A DNA stretch of 64,000 bases from Aequoribacter fuscus (GTDB lineage: Bacteria > Pseudomonadota > Gammaproteobacteria > Pseudomonadales > Halieaceae). The position numbers were made by a program, and so were the translations under genes. Location: contig NZ_CP036423.1 in assembly GCF_009910365.1 (NCBI RefSeq), forward strand, positions 248,001 to 312,000, read 5' to 3'. Below the pieces are notes generated by a model. It did no database searches and was not told the origin of the DNA. It was given only the letters and a program-made list of their open reading frames with translations. Of the stretch, positions 9,033 through 18,835 are shown in pieces (the stretch's first letter is position 1; every line of letters begins with the position of its first letter).

Positions 9033-9079
9033 ATAGAACTTTTCGACATGGAAGAAAAGACCAGCTTTGGCTAGTATGA

Positions 9080-9113
9080 CGAAAGCGCTAGGTCGTCCGT
9101 CCTAGTGCTTTCG
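9080..9113 (+). terminator. Hairpin after the TauD-like gene
   Basis: Arms at 9080-9092 and 9101-9113 (CGAAAGCGCTAGG and CCTAGTGCTTTCG) pair over 13 positions with one G-T wobble around an 8-base loop. It lies 47 bases after the stop codon. There is no T-run after it, so it may be a weak terminator or an mRNA-stabilising stem. Confidence 0.5.
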
Positions 9114-9236
9114 CCTGTATTAGAAGGATTTTTGGAGGAAGATGTCGTGTGGGTAAAAGAACGAGGTACTAGACTTAGTGGTACGGCCCGGAAATCGGAC
9201 CCTTCCCCACTTAATTGATGAATTGAGAGCTTTTTT

Positions 9237-9854
9237 ATGCCTACACCCACCGTAGAATTCATTTTTGACTTTGCCAGCCCCAATGCCTATCTGGTGCATA
9301 AGACTATTGATGGGCTGGTTGCAAGAACGGGCATCAGTATCGAGTATATTCCATGCTTACTGGGCGGACTGTTCAAGTCAACCGGTAACCAAGCGCCATT
9401 CATTACGTTCGCAGAAGTACCTAAGAAGCTGGCGTATGAACAACTAGAACTGGAACGCTATGTTATTCGACATGGTTTGAGCAAGTATCAGATGAACCCG
9501 AATTTCCCGGTCAACACGCTGCTTCTAATGCGTGCCTTTATCGCTGCCAAAAAACGGGGTGAACTCGAGCAGTTTATTGAGATCGCGTTCAAGGCGATGT
9601 GGGAAGATGGCAAGAAGATGGACGATCCTGAGACATTCGTTGAAGTGTTTACTGACGGCGGTCTGGACGGCCAGACGCTTTTAGAAGCTACACAAGATTC
9701 GGAAGTCAAGCGAGAATTGATCGACAACACGCAACGTGCTGCTGATCGCGGTGCCTTCGGTATTCCAACGTTCTTCTTTGGTGAGGAAATGTTCTTTGGA
9801 AAAGAGCGCCTCGGGCAATTGGAAGAGCTGATTGTGAACTCGATAACCACATAG
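9237..9854 (+). CDS. DsbA-like / 2-hydroxychromene-2-carboxylate isomerase-family protein
   Basis: A 205-residue thioredoxin-fold protein of the GST-kappa/HCCA isomerase group: PTVEFIFDFASPNAYLVHKTID at the N-terminus, a helical insert in the middle, and AADRGAFGIPTFFFGEEMFFGKERLGQLEE at the C-terminus containing the cis-Pro of the fold. The active-site position has FASPNA instead of CxxC, so it is not a disulfide oxidoreductase. Family members use glutathione to isomerise a product of naphthalene-type ring cleavage, but many have other or unknown substrates. No aromatic-ring dioxygenase is in the window, so the role is uncertain. Confidence 0.8.
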   Translation: MPTPTVEFIFDFASPNAYLVHKTIDGLVARTGISIEYIPCLLGGLFKSTGNQAPFITFAEVPKKLAYEQLELERYVIRHGLSKYQMNPNFPVNTLLLMRAFIAAKKRGELEQFIEIAFKAMWEDGKKMDDPETFVEVFTDGGLDGQTLLEATQDSEVKRELIDNTQRAADRGAFGIPTFFFGEEMFFGKERLGQLEELIVNSITT

Positions 9855-10125
9855 TGTTCATCAGTAGTGCGAAGGCACATTCGCAAGGATGCGGATGTTA
9901 GCAGTCACTGTCATAAGTCCTGACTCGTTAAAGCAGCGTATGAGTCGAGAATCTACGTTGGCCCTGGAATGTCCGCTTGTGAATGGCGCTTGACCCGCGG
10001 CAATCTTTAGCGGTCAATAAAATTCTGGGGCCACTTATAGGCTCTAAATTCAATCGATCACCGCGCCACACTACAATGTCATTAGAGATTTTGTGCGTCG
10101 CGATGACCGATTGATTTCAAAAGAC

Positions 10126-12435
10126 TCACCAGTTTTTACGGAGAGTGATTCCCCAGGTACGCGGAGCACCATAGTAGCCGATCAACTTGCCTTCTTGGGC
10201 TACGGCGTCAGCGATTGTGGCTACGATGTCTTCGTCGGTGAGATTTCTTGCCCAGACTGTAAGGGATGTGTCCAAGCTGATCCAATCGAGACCCGCTCGT
10301 AGATTGACATAAAAATAGTCGTCGTCCAACTTCAGAGGATCGTTGTTGACGTCTGTCATCCTCTCGTCGGTATAGATGTATTCACCATAGATGAATCCTT
10401 CAATGACGCTGGAAAAGCTGAAACGATAGTCAGCGCTCAAGGTCGCCCGGTTCTCAGCGTTACCCCGGAGCATTCCGCCTGATCGGTCGCAAGTGCCGTC
10501 CCCATTATCGCCGGGATCAGGAAGTCCGGTATGCCAGGGTGTGGCTACCTGGCAGGGTCCCAGCTCAAAGTCGGAATACTCGCCGTCGTTATAGGCGTAG
10601 CCAAGGTTCATGGTCAGTCGTTCGGTAGGCAACCAGGAGACTTCGACCTCGGCCCCCTGGGCCTCGGCAACTCCTGCATTCAGCAAAGTGAATCCGTTGC
10701 CTTGGAACGACACGGTTTGTAGGTCGTTGGTGTCGGTCCTGTGGATGGCAACGTTGAGGCGAAGCGCCTGCTCAGGGAAGGTTGCTTTCATGCCCACTTC
10801 ATAGGACTCGGAGTCTTCCGGACCGAATATGTAGGGAAGTCCGGGTACCAATCGGTCGGTATTTGTGCCGCCAGATTTGTAGCCTGTACCGTAAGAGGCG
10901 TAAAACATAATGTCATCGAAGGCAAACCAGCTCAGTTTAAGCGTGCCGGTTATTTGATCATCATCGATTTCTTCGTACACGTCATCTACTGGTGCCAACG
11001 GCGGAAAGAAGTAGAAGCCCCAGTTGTCGTAAATCGGTAGCGGCCCCTCGCCAGCATCGTCGATGAAGATGTTGCTGAGCTCTTTTTCCTCATTGGTCCA
11101 ACGCAGGCCGGCGGTCAGTACGAGACTGTCTGTCAGGTTGATGTCGGACTGACCAAAAACGGCGTAGCTGGTGTGCTCTTGATCTGCGAAGTTTGTAGAT
11201 CCTGTTCCACCAATAAATGCGTTGGGCGGTAGCCCCAGTAACGCGGAAGCGTCATCGCCCACACCCAGGTAAGACACGGTGTCCAACGATTGCTCGTAGT
11301 AGTAGAGGCCAGCCACATAGTTCCAGTTGTCGAACTGGTTGGCGAACCGTAGTTCCTGTGAGAATTGACTCTGTTCCTGCTGGTTGTCCTGAACGTTCCC
11401 GTCGAGGTCGATGAAATCAACATCAACGGTTTCATGGGACTCAAACTCGCGGTAGGCGGTAATGCTAGTCAACGTGAACCAGTCAGCTTGCCAGTCGACC
11501 TGCACGGAAATGCCCTTGTCCTCATTCTCAGAGGAGGGGAGGAAGGTGAGTGCCACTTCCCGCTCGAAGTATTCACTACCCGGAATAATGTTGGAACCCA
11601 GTGCAACGGCGTTGGCGTCCGTGCCCGTCTTGCCTGGCACTTCATCCGCGACAAAGTTGTTCTTCCAGCTGTTGGTAGTACAGCACACCTCATCGATTTC
11701 TGAGTGGTCCGCAATAACATGCACGGACAGCTCGTCAGTTGGCGTCCATAGGGCTTGCAGTCTGACGCCCCAGCGGTCGCGATCGTTGATCTTATCATCT
11801 CCAAGGCTGACGTCGCTGATAGTGCCGTCCCGCTCTGTGTAGAAGCCGGTCACTCTTGTAGCCAGAATGTCTTCAATAACGGTGAAGGACTTGGCGCCTT
11901 GGCCGGATAACAGAGAATACTCGCCACCCTCCACTTGAAGATAGCCAGTTCCTTCAAAGTCTGGCTCAACACTAAATACCGAGATAGCGCCCGCGGGAGT
12001 GTTGCGGCCAAACAGTGTACCCTGGGGGCCTCGGAGTATTTCGATACGGCCGATGTCCACCAGGTCGTTTAGCATCGAGCCCTGGCGTGCACGATAGACG
12101 CCATCAACATACAGGCCAACCGAAGATTCAAGGCCAAAGTTATTGGAACTTGTGAATACGCCTCGAATACCGAACGATGAAGTGGAGGCATTATGCCCCT
12201 GACCTACAACCAGGCTTGGGTCATTGGCCTGTAGTTCGAACATGTCTTTGACGCCTGCTTTTTGCAGCATTTCGTTCGAGAACGCTGCCACGGCAATCGG
12301 CACATCTTGAAGGCTCTGTTCGCGTTTCTGGGCAGTAACTATTACCTCTTCCAATGCTTGTGCCTTGGCATCTACAGTGCCAACTGCCATAGCTACGGCA
12401 AGAGGAAGGGTGAGGGAGTTTAGGTACCTGTTCAT
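10126..12435 (-). CDS. TonB-dependent outer-membrane receptor
   Basis: A 769-residue receptor. The signal peptide (MNRYLNSLTLPLAVAMAVGT) ends near residue 26; the TonB box and plug start follow (LEEVIVTAQKREQSLQDVPIAV), and the plug carries the usual GVFTSS, RIEILRGPQGTLFGRN and PAGAISV segments. The rest is a 22-strand barrel with alternating acidic loops, ending in Trp (TWGITLRKNW) as outer-membrane proteins do. It takes up a ligand that cannot use porins. The ligand is unknown; this group is widespread in marine gammaproteobacteria. It is a lone gene, and the ~750 bp upstream has no other convincing gene. Confidence 0.93.
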   Translation of the reverse strand: MNRYLNSLTLPLAVAMAVGTVDAKAQALEEVIVTAQKREQSLQDVPIAVAAFSNEMLQKAGVKDMFELQANDPSLVVGQGHNASTSSFGIRGVFTSSNNFGLESSVGLYVDGVYRARQGSMLNDLVDIGRIEILRGPQGTLFGRNTPAGAISVFSVEPDFEGTGYLQVEGGEYSLLSGQGAKSFTVIEDILATRVTGFYTERDGTISDVSLGDDKINDRDRWGVRLQALWTPTDELSVHVIADHSEIDEVCCTTNSWKNNFVADEVPGKTGTDANAVALGSNIIPGSEYFEREVALTFLPSSENEDKGISVQVDWQADWFTLTSITAYREFESHETVDVDFIDLDGNVQDNQQEQSQFSQELRFANQFDNWNYVAGLYYYEQSLDTVSYLGVGDDASALLGLPPNAFIGGTGSTNFADQEHTSYAVFGQSDINLTDSLVLTAGLRWTNEEKELSNIFIDDAGEGPLPIYDNWGFYFFPPLAPVDDVYEEIDDDQITGTLKLSWFAFDDIMFYASYGTGYKSGGTNTDRLVPGLPYIFGPEDSESYEVGMKATFPEQALRLNVAIHRTDTNDLQTVSFQGNGFTLLNAGVAEAQGAEVEVSWLPTERLTMNLGYAYNDGEYSDFELGPCQVATPWHTGLPDPGDNGDGTCDRSGGMLRGNAENRATLSADYRFSFSSVIEGFIYGEYIYTDERMTDVNNDPLKLDDDYFYVNLRAGLDWISLDTSLTVWARNLTDEDIVATIADAVAQEGKLIGYYGAPRTWGITLRKNW

Positions 12436-13184
12436 TATCGTGCCTCTTCAAAAATTCAGTTATTTTCTTATGCCCATCACTAACACAACTGCTCATGATG
12501 CAAATGCTCACCTGCTAGTATTTTGATGATGTGGCTGGCGAAATTGTGAGGAGACTCAAGACCCTATGTTCTAGTTTATATTTTGTATGTTAAATATTCT
12601 TGGGGTGAATAAAATTTGAGTTATGGTGCCTAAGCGCTCCGGAGCACTATGTCAGTAGCGTTTGCGAATGGGGCGACAATTTCAAGCGTTGATAGACAAT
12701 TAAAGCGGCCATTTATAATGCGAAGAAGCATGAAGATCGTTACTTGGGAACTAACTCCTTTTGACTATTCATTGCCGCGAAACAATGTCAGTGGAATCAC
12801 GGGCTATTATCATGGATGCAAGGCGCGGAGGTGTACTGGAGGAGCGTTTCTGTGACCTTTATGGAACAGGGGGCCGTAGTAATGTCTTCTCCGCTGATGA
12901 CGCATCAGGTGCACCTCCCGGCCATCAAGAAAGCTATTGTGTGGGAGCGTCCTCTTAGAGTTCAGGGGAAAGATCGACCCCTGACACTGCTGAATGGTAC
13001 GTCCCGTTACTTGGCGCGTTTCAAGGGCCCATTATCTTACCTGGCTTTCTAAGTTATTTTCCGTAGCGGAAGTAACATTCAAACAAATGCGTGAAAGCAA
13101 TGAGCTGATATGCATTGTATGGCGAGTTGTATCGCATTGATAAATATAGGAAATAAATATTTCAACTGAGGCTGAGCTTTCAAA
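12436..13184. other. Intergenic region between the TonB receptor and activase copy 1
   Basis: This ~750-base stretch is AT-rich near both ends and must hold the promoter of the receptor on the minus strand. Several short frames of 65-80 codons exist (for example 12816-13052 on the plus strand) but none shows a recognisable domain, ribosome site or neighbour coupling, so I call none. It may contain decayed sequence left when the activase-aldehyde dehydrogenase block was inserted. Confidence 0.5.
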
Positions 13185-13262
13185 ATGAGCGAATATGATT
13201 TCCTCCGATGGCGCAGCTGCCGTATGGTTGGTAAGGTTAGAAATATACCGAGCAGTGTATGA
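13185..13262 (+). CDS. Possible 25-residue leader ORF coupled to activase copy 1
   Basis: ATG at 13185 opens a 25-residue frame (MSEYDFLRWRSCRMVGKVRN...) whose TGA at 13260-13262 overlaps the activase ATG. The last codons (AGC AGT) occur in the same frame as the last Ser-Ser codons of GRE3 upstream of activase copy 2, so its tail may be a remnant of a lost glycyl radical enzyme gene. The frame could serve to couple translation. No family was recognised. Confidence 0.3.
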   Translation: MSEYDFLRWRSCRMVGKVRNIPSSV

Positions 13263-14233
13263 GACCTGATGCAAGCCTGATTGATGCGATAGCAGTTACC
13301 GAGCCAAGGAAGGCATCGCTGTACTTCGACATCAAGAGAAACACCCTGGACGACGGGCCGGGCATTCGCAGTGTGGTGTTCTTCAAGGGCTGCCCGCTGT
13401 CTTGTACCTGGTGCCAGAATCCGGAAAGCATCAACACCGGTTACGAACTCTCCTATGATGCAGAGAAGTGCATCAGCTGTCACGACTGTGCTGACGCCTG
13501 CCCCGAGCAGGCGATCGACCTGAGTTCGCCCGACAAGATCATCCGCGACAAATGCACCCAGTGCTTCAAGTGCGTTGATGTCTGCCCGTCAGGTGCACTG
13601 GAGCGCTGTGGCAATGACATCGACATGGATCAGCTGGTGGAGAAGGTGCTTGAGGACGAGGCCTTCTTCGAGGCCTCCGGCGGCGGTGTCACTGTCTCCG
13701 GCGGCGAGGCACTGATGCAGATGGATTCGGTCGGCGAACTGTTTTCGCGGCTGAAGCAGCGGAATGTCCACACGCTGATCCAGACAGCGGGCCTATTCAA
13801 TTACAAGGTATTTGAAAATCTGGTATTGCCCTACACCGACACCATCTACTTTGATCTCAAGTTGATGGACAGCGATGCGCACAAGCAGTACTGCGGCGTT
13901 CCCAACCATTCTATTCATGAGAACTTCAGGAAGGTCCAGGCCCTGGCACGGGATTCGGTGATCGAGGTTCTGCCGCGGGTCCCGTTGGTGCCCTTTATCA
14001 CCGACACAGATGAAAACCTCAGTGCCATTGCTGACTTTATGCTCGAGAACGGCGTAAAGAACATGCAGATCTTGCCGTACAACCCGATTTGGCTCGACAA
14101 GCTGCCACGCTTCGGCAGTGTCCAGCGTCTGGACTTCGGTGAAGGGACAGGCAAGTTCATGCCGGACGCGGAGCTTGACCGCTGTACGGAGATTTTTGAG
14201 TCCAGAGGTATTCACGTCCATTGTCACAGGTGA
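13259..14233 (+). CDS. Glycyl-radical-enzyme activating protein (radical SAM), copy 1
   Basis: A 324-residue activase. The radical SAM cluster motif is C45-x3-C49-x2-C52 in KGCPLSCTWCQNPES, and a two-cluster ferredoxin insert follows (C71, C74, C77, C81 and C99, C102, C105, C109), the arrangement typical of activases for dehydratase- and lyase-type glycyl radical enzymes. SASGGGVTVSGGEAL-like sequence (GGGVTVSGGEAL) marks the SAM site. It generates the glycyl radical on a partner enzyme and is destroyed by O2. No glycyl radical enzyme gene precedes this copy; an aldehyde dehydrogenase follows 86 bases later. It differs from copy 2 (51081-52055) only at residues 2 (R/G) and 125 (Q/H), although the DNA has several silent differences. 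Confidence 0.95.
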   Translation: MRPDASLIDAIAVTEPRKASLYFDIKRNTLDDGPGIRSVVFFKGCPLSCTWCQNPESINTGYELSYDAEKCISCHDCADACPEQAIDLSSPDKIIRDKCTQCFKCVDVCPSGALERCGNDIDMDQLVEKVLEDEAFFEASGGGVTVSGGEALMQMDSVGELFSRLKQRNVHTLIQTAGLFNYKVFENLVLPYTDTIYFDLKLMDSDAHKQYCGVPNHSIHENFRKVQALARDSVIEVLPRVPLVPFITDTDENLSAIADFMLENGVKNMQILPYNPIWLDKLPRFGSVQRLDFGEGTGKFMPDAELDRCTEIFESRGIHVHCHR

Positions 14234-14319
14234 TGTATCAGCTCAGACAGCCGGCGCCTTCCTGATTTCGCTTTACCTATAACCCATAATCAATCTGTCC
14301 ATCACATGAGGAAAATAAA

Positions 14320-15840
14320 ATGACGTATGCACAACCCGGCCAGGAAGGATCTGTAGTTTCCTTCAAATCGCGCTATGACAATTTCATCGGCGGCGAGTGG
14401 GTAGCGCCCGCTGACGGCCGCTACTTCGAAAATGTGACTCCGGTAACCGGCCAGGTGTACTGTGAGGTGGCCCGTTCCTCGGCGGCGGATATTGAGAAGG
14501 CCCTTGATGCGGCGCATGCAGCGCGAGCAAGTTGGGGTGCCACCTCGGTAGCCGACCGGTCCAACCTGCTGCTGAAGATCGCTGACCGCGTCGAGCAGAA
14601 TCTTGAAATGCTGGCGGTTGCGGAGACCTGGGAGAATGGTAAAGCCGTACGCGAGACCCTGAATGCTGACCTGCCCCTGTTTGTAGACCACTTCCGCTAT
14701 TTTGCGGGCTGCATCAGGGCCCAGGAAGGCAGCGCTGCTGAACTGGATGCGACAACGGCCAGCTATCACTTCCACGAGCCCTACGGCGTGGTGGGCCAGA
14801 TCATTCCCTGGAACTTCCCCCTGCTGATGGCCGCCTGGAAACTGGCGCCAGCGCTGGCCGCGGGTAACTGCGTGGTCATGAAGCCCGCCGAGCAGACCCC
14901 GGTGACCATTCTCCTGGTGATGGAGCTGATACAGGACATTCTGCCCGCTGGCGTGGTTAATATCGTCAACGGCTTCGGGGCGGAAGCGGGGGCGGCACTC
15001 TCGCAAAGTACACGCATTGCCAAGCTGGCCTTCACCGGCTCGACGGCGGTGGGTAATGAGATTCTCAAGTGCGCGGCGAACAACCTCATTCCTTCAACGG
15101 TTGAGCTGGGTGGTAAGTCACCGAATATCTACTTTGAGGATGTTCTGGACTATGAAGATGACTACCTTAACAAGTGTGCGGAGGGTCTGTTGCTGGGCTT
15201 CTTCAACCAGGGTGAAGTGTGTACCTGTCCCTCCCGGGCGCTGATCCAGGAATCCATCTATGACCGTTTCCTTGATATCGTGGTTGAGCGTTCAAAGACC
15301 ATTAAGCAGGGCAATCCGCTGGATCCTGAGACACAGGTTGGTGCGCAGGCCTCCAAGGAACAGTTTGACAAGATCATGAGCTACATGGAGATCGGTCGGC
15401 AGGAAGGTGCACAGATTCTGATCGGCGGTGACAGTGCCAACCTGTCCGGTGATCTGTCCGGCGGTTACTACGTGCAGCCGACCCTGATGGCGGGCAAGAA
15501 CGACATGCGCATTTTCCAGGAGGAGATCTTTGGGCCGACGCTGGGTGTGACCTCTTTCAAGGACGAGGCCGAAGCACTGGCCATCGCCAACGATACTGAC
15601 TATGGCCTGGGTGCCGGCGTCTGGACCCGCGACATGAATCGCGCCTACCGCATGGGGCGGGGCATTCAGGCGGGTCGCGTGTGGACCAACTGCTACCACG
15701 CCTATCCTGCGCACGCGGCCTTTGGCGGATACAAGAAGTCGGGTATTGGCCGTGAAACCCACAAGATGATGCTTGACCATTACCAGCAGACCAAGAACCT
15801 GCTGGTGAGCTACAGCATCGACCCGCTGGGTTTCTTCTGA
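14320..15840 (+). CDS. NAD-dependent aldehyde dehydrogenase, AldB/ExaC (acetaldehyde) type, copy 1
   Basis: A 506-residue aldehyde dehydrogenase, the usual length for AldB/ExaC proteins. [17 protein letters not shown] is the cofactor region, [12 protein letters not shown] has the general-base Glu, and [11 protein letters not shown] has the catalytic Cys in the form typical of the acetaldehyde/propionaldehyde subgroup. It oxidises a short aldehyde to the acid with NAD(P)+ in the cytoplasm. Its ribosome site is the GAGGAAA nine bases before the ATG. The protein is identical to copy 2 (49474-50994). Its place after a glycyl radical activase suggests that it removes the aldehyde made by a glycyl radical enzyme. 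Confidence 0.95.
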   Translation: MTYAQPGQEGSVVSFKSRYDNFIGGEWVAPADGRYFENVTPVTGQVYCEVARSSAADIEKALDAAHAARASWGATSVADRSNLLLKIADRVEQNLEMLAVAETWENGKAVRETLNADLPLFVDHFRYFAGCIRAQEGSAAELDATTASYHFHEPYGVVGQIIPWNFPLLMAAWKLAPALAAGNCVVMKPAEQTPVTILLVMELIQDILPAGVVNIVNGFGAEAGAALSQSTRIAKLAFTGSTAVGNEILKCAANNLIPSTVELGGKSPNIYFEDVLDYEDDYLNKCAEGLLLGFFNQGEVCTCPSRALIQESIYDRFLDIVVERSKTIKQGNPLDPETQVGAQASKEQFDKIMSYMEIGRQEGAQILIGGDSANLSGDLSGGYYVQPTLMAGKNDMRIFQEEIFGPTLGVTSFKDEAEALAIANDTDYGLGAGVWTRDMNRAYRMGRGIQAGRVWTNCYHAYPAHAAFGGYKKSGIGRETHKMMLDHYQQTKNLLVSYSIDPLGFF

Positions 15841-16086
15841 GTCCGAAGCGATACGGCCCCCCTGCAATGGGGGGCTTCTGTACGGCCGGGTTAAATGTCA
15901 CAAAACCATGCTACAGGGACATATGCCGATTCCAAATGGCAATGGATTCGATTGCAAGCTGTGGCTGAGCCAACCGGCGGGGTGCATAGGAATGAAGACG
16001 AACCGCCTTACGTATACGAAACAGAGAAATTCTATAGCGGGGACGCCACTGTATAACTTTGTTCCTGCGCTAGTGGAGAAAACTGG

Positions 16087-16410
16087 ATGACGTTCATAGT
16101 AGGTGAAGAGTGCATCAAGTGTAAGCACACGGACTGCGTTGAGGTCTGCCCGGTAGATTGTTTCTACGAGGGTCCGAATTTCTTGGTGATACACCCCGGA
16201 GAATGTATCGACTGTGCGCTATGCGAACCGGAATGTCCTGTGGACGCAATTTTTTCTGAGGACGAACTGCCAGAAGACCAGGCCGTGTTCCTGGAACTCA
16301 ATGCGGAACTGGCCGAAGTATGGCCAAACATCAGTGAAATGAAAGAAGCTCCAGCAGACGCGGAAGAGTGGACTGGAAAACCGAACAAGCTCCAGTATCT
16401 TGAGAGATGA
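16087..16410 (+). CDS. fdxA: FdxA-type 7Fe ferredoxin
   Basis: A 107-residue ferredoxin with the FdxA pattern: [21 protein letters not shown] at the N-terminus (spacing for a [3Fe-4S] cluster) and [16 protein letters not shown] for a [4Fe-4S] cluster, then the acidic C-terminal extension common to this family. It is a soluble low-potential electron carrier. It could supply electrons to the activases or to the adjacent oxidoreductases; this is inferred from position. It is 246 bp after the aldehyde dehydrogenase and 91 bp before the NHL gene, all on the same strand. Confidence 0.93.
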   Translation: MTFIVGEECIKCKHTDCVEVCPVDCFYEGPNFLVIHPGECIDCALCEPECPVDAIFSEDELPEDQAVFLELNAELAEVWPNISEMKEAPADAEEWTGKPNKLQYLER

Positions 16411-16501
16411 TGGCTCGATAGCGAGTGGCAATCGTCGCATTGAAATCAACATATAACGTAGATTCACTAGTGTCTGCGGAACGGCTCTGAGGTATTAAGC
16501 T

Positions 16502-17557
16502 ATGTCTAGCGTCAATGGACTTAGAAAGCTTGAACAGATGGATAAGATGGCCAAGGTGATTGCGCGGGGCAAGCACTTTGTGGGGCGAAACCGAAGAGAT
16601 AAGTTACATGGCAGTCTGGTTGGTCACAATCAATTTCTGTATCGAGTGGATTTAAATTGGGCGAGTGGAATTGAGCTAACGCCTGATAGTTCGCGGGATC
16701 ATCATGAAATGGTGATCAGTAAAGCAGGGCATATTTACGTGCTGACTAACGATTTCAGGAACAACATATTAATCCTCGATCCTTCTGGAGAGCTCATTGA
16801 CACCTGGACGCTCGGCCTAGAGGCAGCGCATGGCCTGACCATCTCGCACAGCGAAGATGAGGAAATGCTGTTCATCACTGATTACAAGACCCAGACAGTA
16901 TACAAAACGACACTATGGGGACAGATCTTGATGCGGATACGCGCACCAGAGTTTCTGGATATCTATTCCGGCAGTAGCGCGTATCTACCAACAGGAACAG
17001 CGGTATCCAAGAATGGTGATGTGTACGTCGCTGATGGCTATGGCTCATCTTACATTATTCAGTACGATGTAGAGGGCAGGTACATCAGTCACTTCGGTGG
17101 GCGGGGTGAAGACGAGGAGAGCGTCAACTCCTCCCACGGCATTGCTATTGATTCCAGAGGGGCAGAACAAACCTTACTGGTAACTTCTCGCGAGGACGCT
17201 TGTATCAAGCGTTTTACCCTGTGTGGCGACTATATCGAAAGCATCAATATTCCTGGCGCATACATGTGCCGTCCGGTAATTCACGGTGAGAATTTGTACG
17301 CGGCCGTATGCTGGTCAGATAAATTGTATGCCCCAAATACGGGATTTGTAACGATTCTCAACAGAGACAATGTTGTTGTCTCTAATCCAGGAGGAATAGG
17401 GCCAGAGTACGTAGACGGAAAAGTCCGAAAACTCAGGCAGGAGGTACCCCTGTTCAGTCACTGCCATGACGTCTGTGTAGACAATGACGAGAATGTTTAT
17501 GTCTGCGAGTGGAATGCGTCAGGTCGTCTACCAGTAAAGTTGGTTCGCTTGCATTAA
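16502..17557 (+). CDS. NHL-repeat beta-propeller protein
   Basis: A 351-residue protein built of NHL-type repeats (VISKAGHIYVLTNDFRNN, AVSKNGDVYVADGYGSSY, IAIDSRGAEQTLLVTSRED, VCVDNDENVYVCEWNASGR), which form a six-bladed propeller. No signal peptide is visible (the N-terminus is polar and basic), so it is probably cytoplasmic. Similar proteins occur beside catabolic genes, some as lyases or lactonases and many without known function. I cannot assign an activity. It is 43 bp upstream of the iron alcohol dehydrogenase, which suggests co-transcription. Confidence 0.78.
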   Translation: MSSVNGLRKLEQMDKMAKVIARGKHFVGRNRRDKLHGSLVGHNQFLYRVDLNWASGIELTPDSSRDHHEMVISKAGHIYVLTNDFRNNILILDPSGELIDTWTLGLEAAHGLTISHSEDEEMLFITDYKTQTVYKTTLWGQILMRIRAPEFLDIYSGSSAYLPTGTAVSKNGDVYVADGYGSSYIIQYDVEGRYISHFGGRGEDEESVNSSHGIAIDSRGAEQTLLVTSREDACIKRFTLCGDYIESINIPGAYMCRPVIHGENLYAAVCWSDKLYAPNTGFVTILNRDNVVVSNPGGIGPEYVDGKVRKLRQEVPLFSHCHDVCVDNDENVYVCEWNASGRLPVKLVRLH

Positions 17558-17600
17558 CAACAGAATATAGAAAATATTCATAGTATTTAGGTAATTACAA

Positions 17601-18809
17601 ATGAAATTCTTAGTACGACTCTATTTCATGATCAGAGCCTTCGGGGCAATCAGGGTGTTGCGATTTTTACCCAAGAAGTCCCCCATGGTGTTCAAAGGCG
17701 AGGGATCTTCACTGCACCTTTGTAACGAGATATCAATGTTGGGATTCCGTAAAGTCCTTCTTGTCACTGACAATTTCCTCGCTGAATCTGGCCTGCTGAA
17801 TGAAATGCAAGCTTCACTTAGAGCCGCAGGCGTAGAATACATTGTGTACGATGGAGTACTGCCCAATCCTGATTTTGATGCGGTGATCGAGGGGGACAAG
17901 GCTTACGGAGATAACGGCTGTGACGCCATTGTGTCTGTGGGTGGAGGCTCGGTCCTTGATGCAGCGAAGATGATGGCACTACTACACTACAACCGCTTAT
18001 CTCTGGATAAGTTTGAGGGTGTATCGAAAAGTAATAAGCCCGCTGTCCCACATTTTGCAGTACCCACAACGGCTGGGACTGGTGCCGAGATCACACCGGT
18101 TGCCGTAATATCAGACCCGGCCACGCATCGAAAAGTACTGATCACAGACGGTAAGATGTTGCCCGATTACATCGCGCTGGATCCCGTGATTATGCAGGGC
18201 CTACCACCCTCGATCACAGCAGCTACAGGGATAGATGCTCTAACACATGCTGTCGAAGCGTACCTCAGTAGAGGGGCCACTGAAAAAACAGATCGAGAAG
18301 CGAGGTTGGCTGTTAATCTGATCTTTCGCTATCTGTTAAGAGCATATCGTAACGGCGATGATATGGAGGCCAGGGACGCCATGGCCACTGCTTCCTTCTA
18401 TGCCGGTACGAGCTTTGGAGTCGCCGGCGTGGGTTATGTCCACGCTATTGCGCACCAACTGGGGCGACTCTTCGGCACCCCGCATGGCAACGCTAATGCA
18501 ATGGTATTTCCTGAAGTACTTGCTGCTTACGGCGACTGTGTTTTCTCCCGACTAGCTGAGCTTGCCAGACTAGTCGGGGTCGGCGCGGCGGATGATAACG
18601 ATAAAATCCTGGCAAATAAATTTGTAGCTGCGATTGTCGAAATGCGTTCAACCATGGATATGCCCCTCCAGATCGAAAATTTCACCCCACAGAAACAAGA
18701 TGATGTGGTGCGCTCAGCCGGCGCCGAGGCGGGGAATATGTATCCCGTCCCCCGATACCTGGATGAATCCGATTTGCAATCGATAGTTAATGGGCTCGTA
18801 GCCGTTTAG
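17601..18809 (+). CDS. Iron-containing alcohol dehydrogenase (type III)
   Basis: A 402-residue group III alcohol dehydrogenase. VSVGGGSVLDAAKMMAL is the NAD(P)-binding motif and AVPTTAGTGAEITPVAVI follows. The metal ligands are in GIDALTHAVEAYLS (Asp and His) and YVHAIAHQLGRLFGTPHGNANAM (two His). The first ~20 residues (MKFLVRLYFMIRAFGAIRVL) are an unusual hydrophobic-basic extension that may associate with the membrane, or the true start may be later. It interconverts an alcohol and an aldehyde; the substrate is unknown. It lies between the NHL and hydratase genes with short gaps, probably one operon. Confidence 0.9.
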   Translation: MKFLVRLYFMIRAFGAIRVLRFLPKKSPMVFKGEGSSLHLCNEISMLGFRKVLLVTDNFLAESGLLNEMQASLRAAGVEYIVYDGVLPNPDFDAVIEGDKAYGDNGCDAIVSVGGGSVLDAAKMMALLHYNRLSLDKFEGVSKSNKPAVPHFAVPTTAGTGAEITPVAVISDPATHRKVLITDGKMLPDYIALDPVIMQGLPPSITAATGIDALTHAVEAYLSRGATEKTDREARLAVNLIFRYLLRAYRNGDDMEARDAMATASFYAGTSFGVAGVGYVHAIAHQLGRLFGTPHGNANAMVFPEVLAAYGDCVFSRLAELARLVGVGAADDNDKILANKFVAAIVEMRSTMDMPLQIENFTPQKQDDVVRSAGAEAGNMYPVPRYLDESDLQSIVNGLVAV

Positions 18810-18835
18810 ATCACGAACATAAAAGGACACAGGAT

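Larger units (their letters stand above)
13259..15844 (+). repeat. Inverted duplication, copy 1 (activase plus aldehyde dehydrogenase)
   Basis: This 2586-base block matches the minus strand of 49470-52055 with equal length and no indel, at roughly 99% identity by eye. It covers the activase start to four bases after the aldehyde dehydrogenase stop; outside these limits the sequences diverge at once. Differences are mostly silent and lie mainly in the activase and the spacer. Confidence 0.93.

Noticed and set aside
12816-13052. 78-codon frame upstream of activase copy 1
   Set aside because: No recognised family, overlapping frames of similar size on both strands, and no upstream ribosome site.
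14302-15006. Frames opposite the aldehyde dehydrogenase in both copies
   Set aside because: Antisense to a recognised gene, with no domain or ribosome site. Their conservation follows from the duplication.
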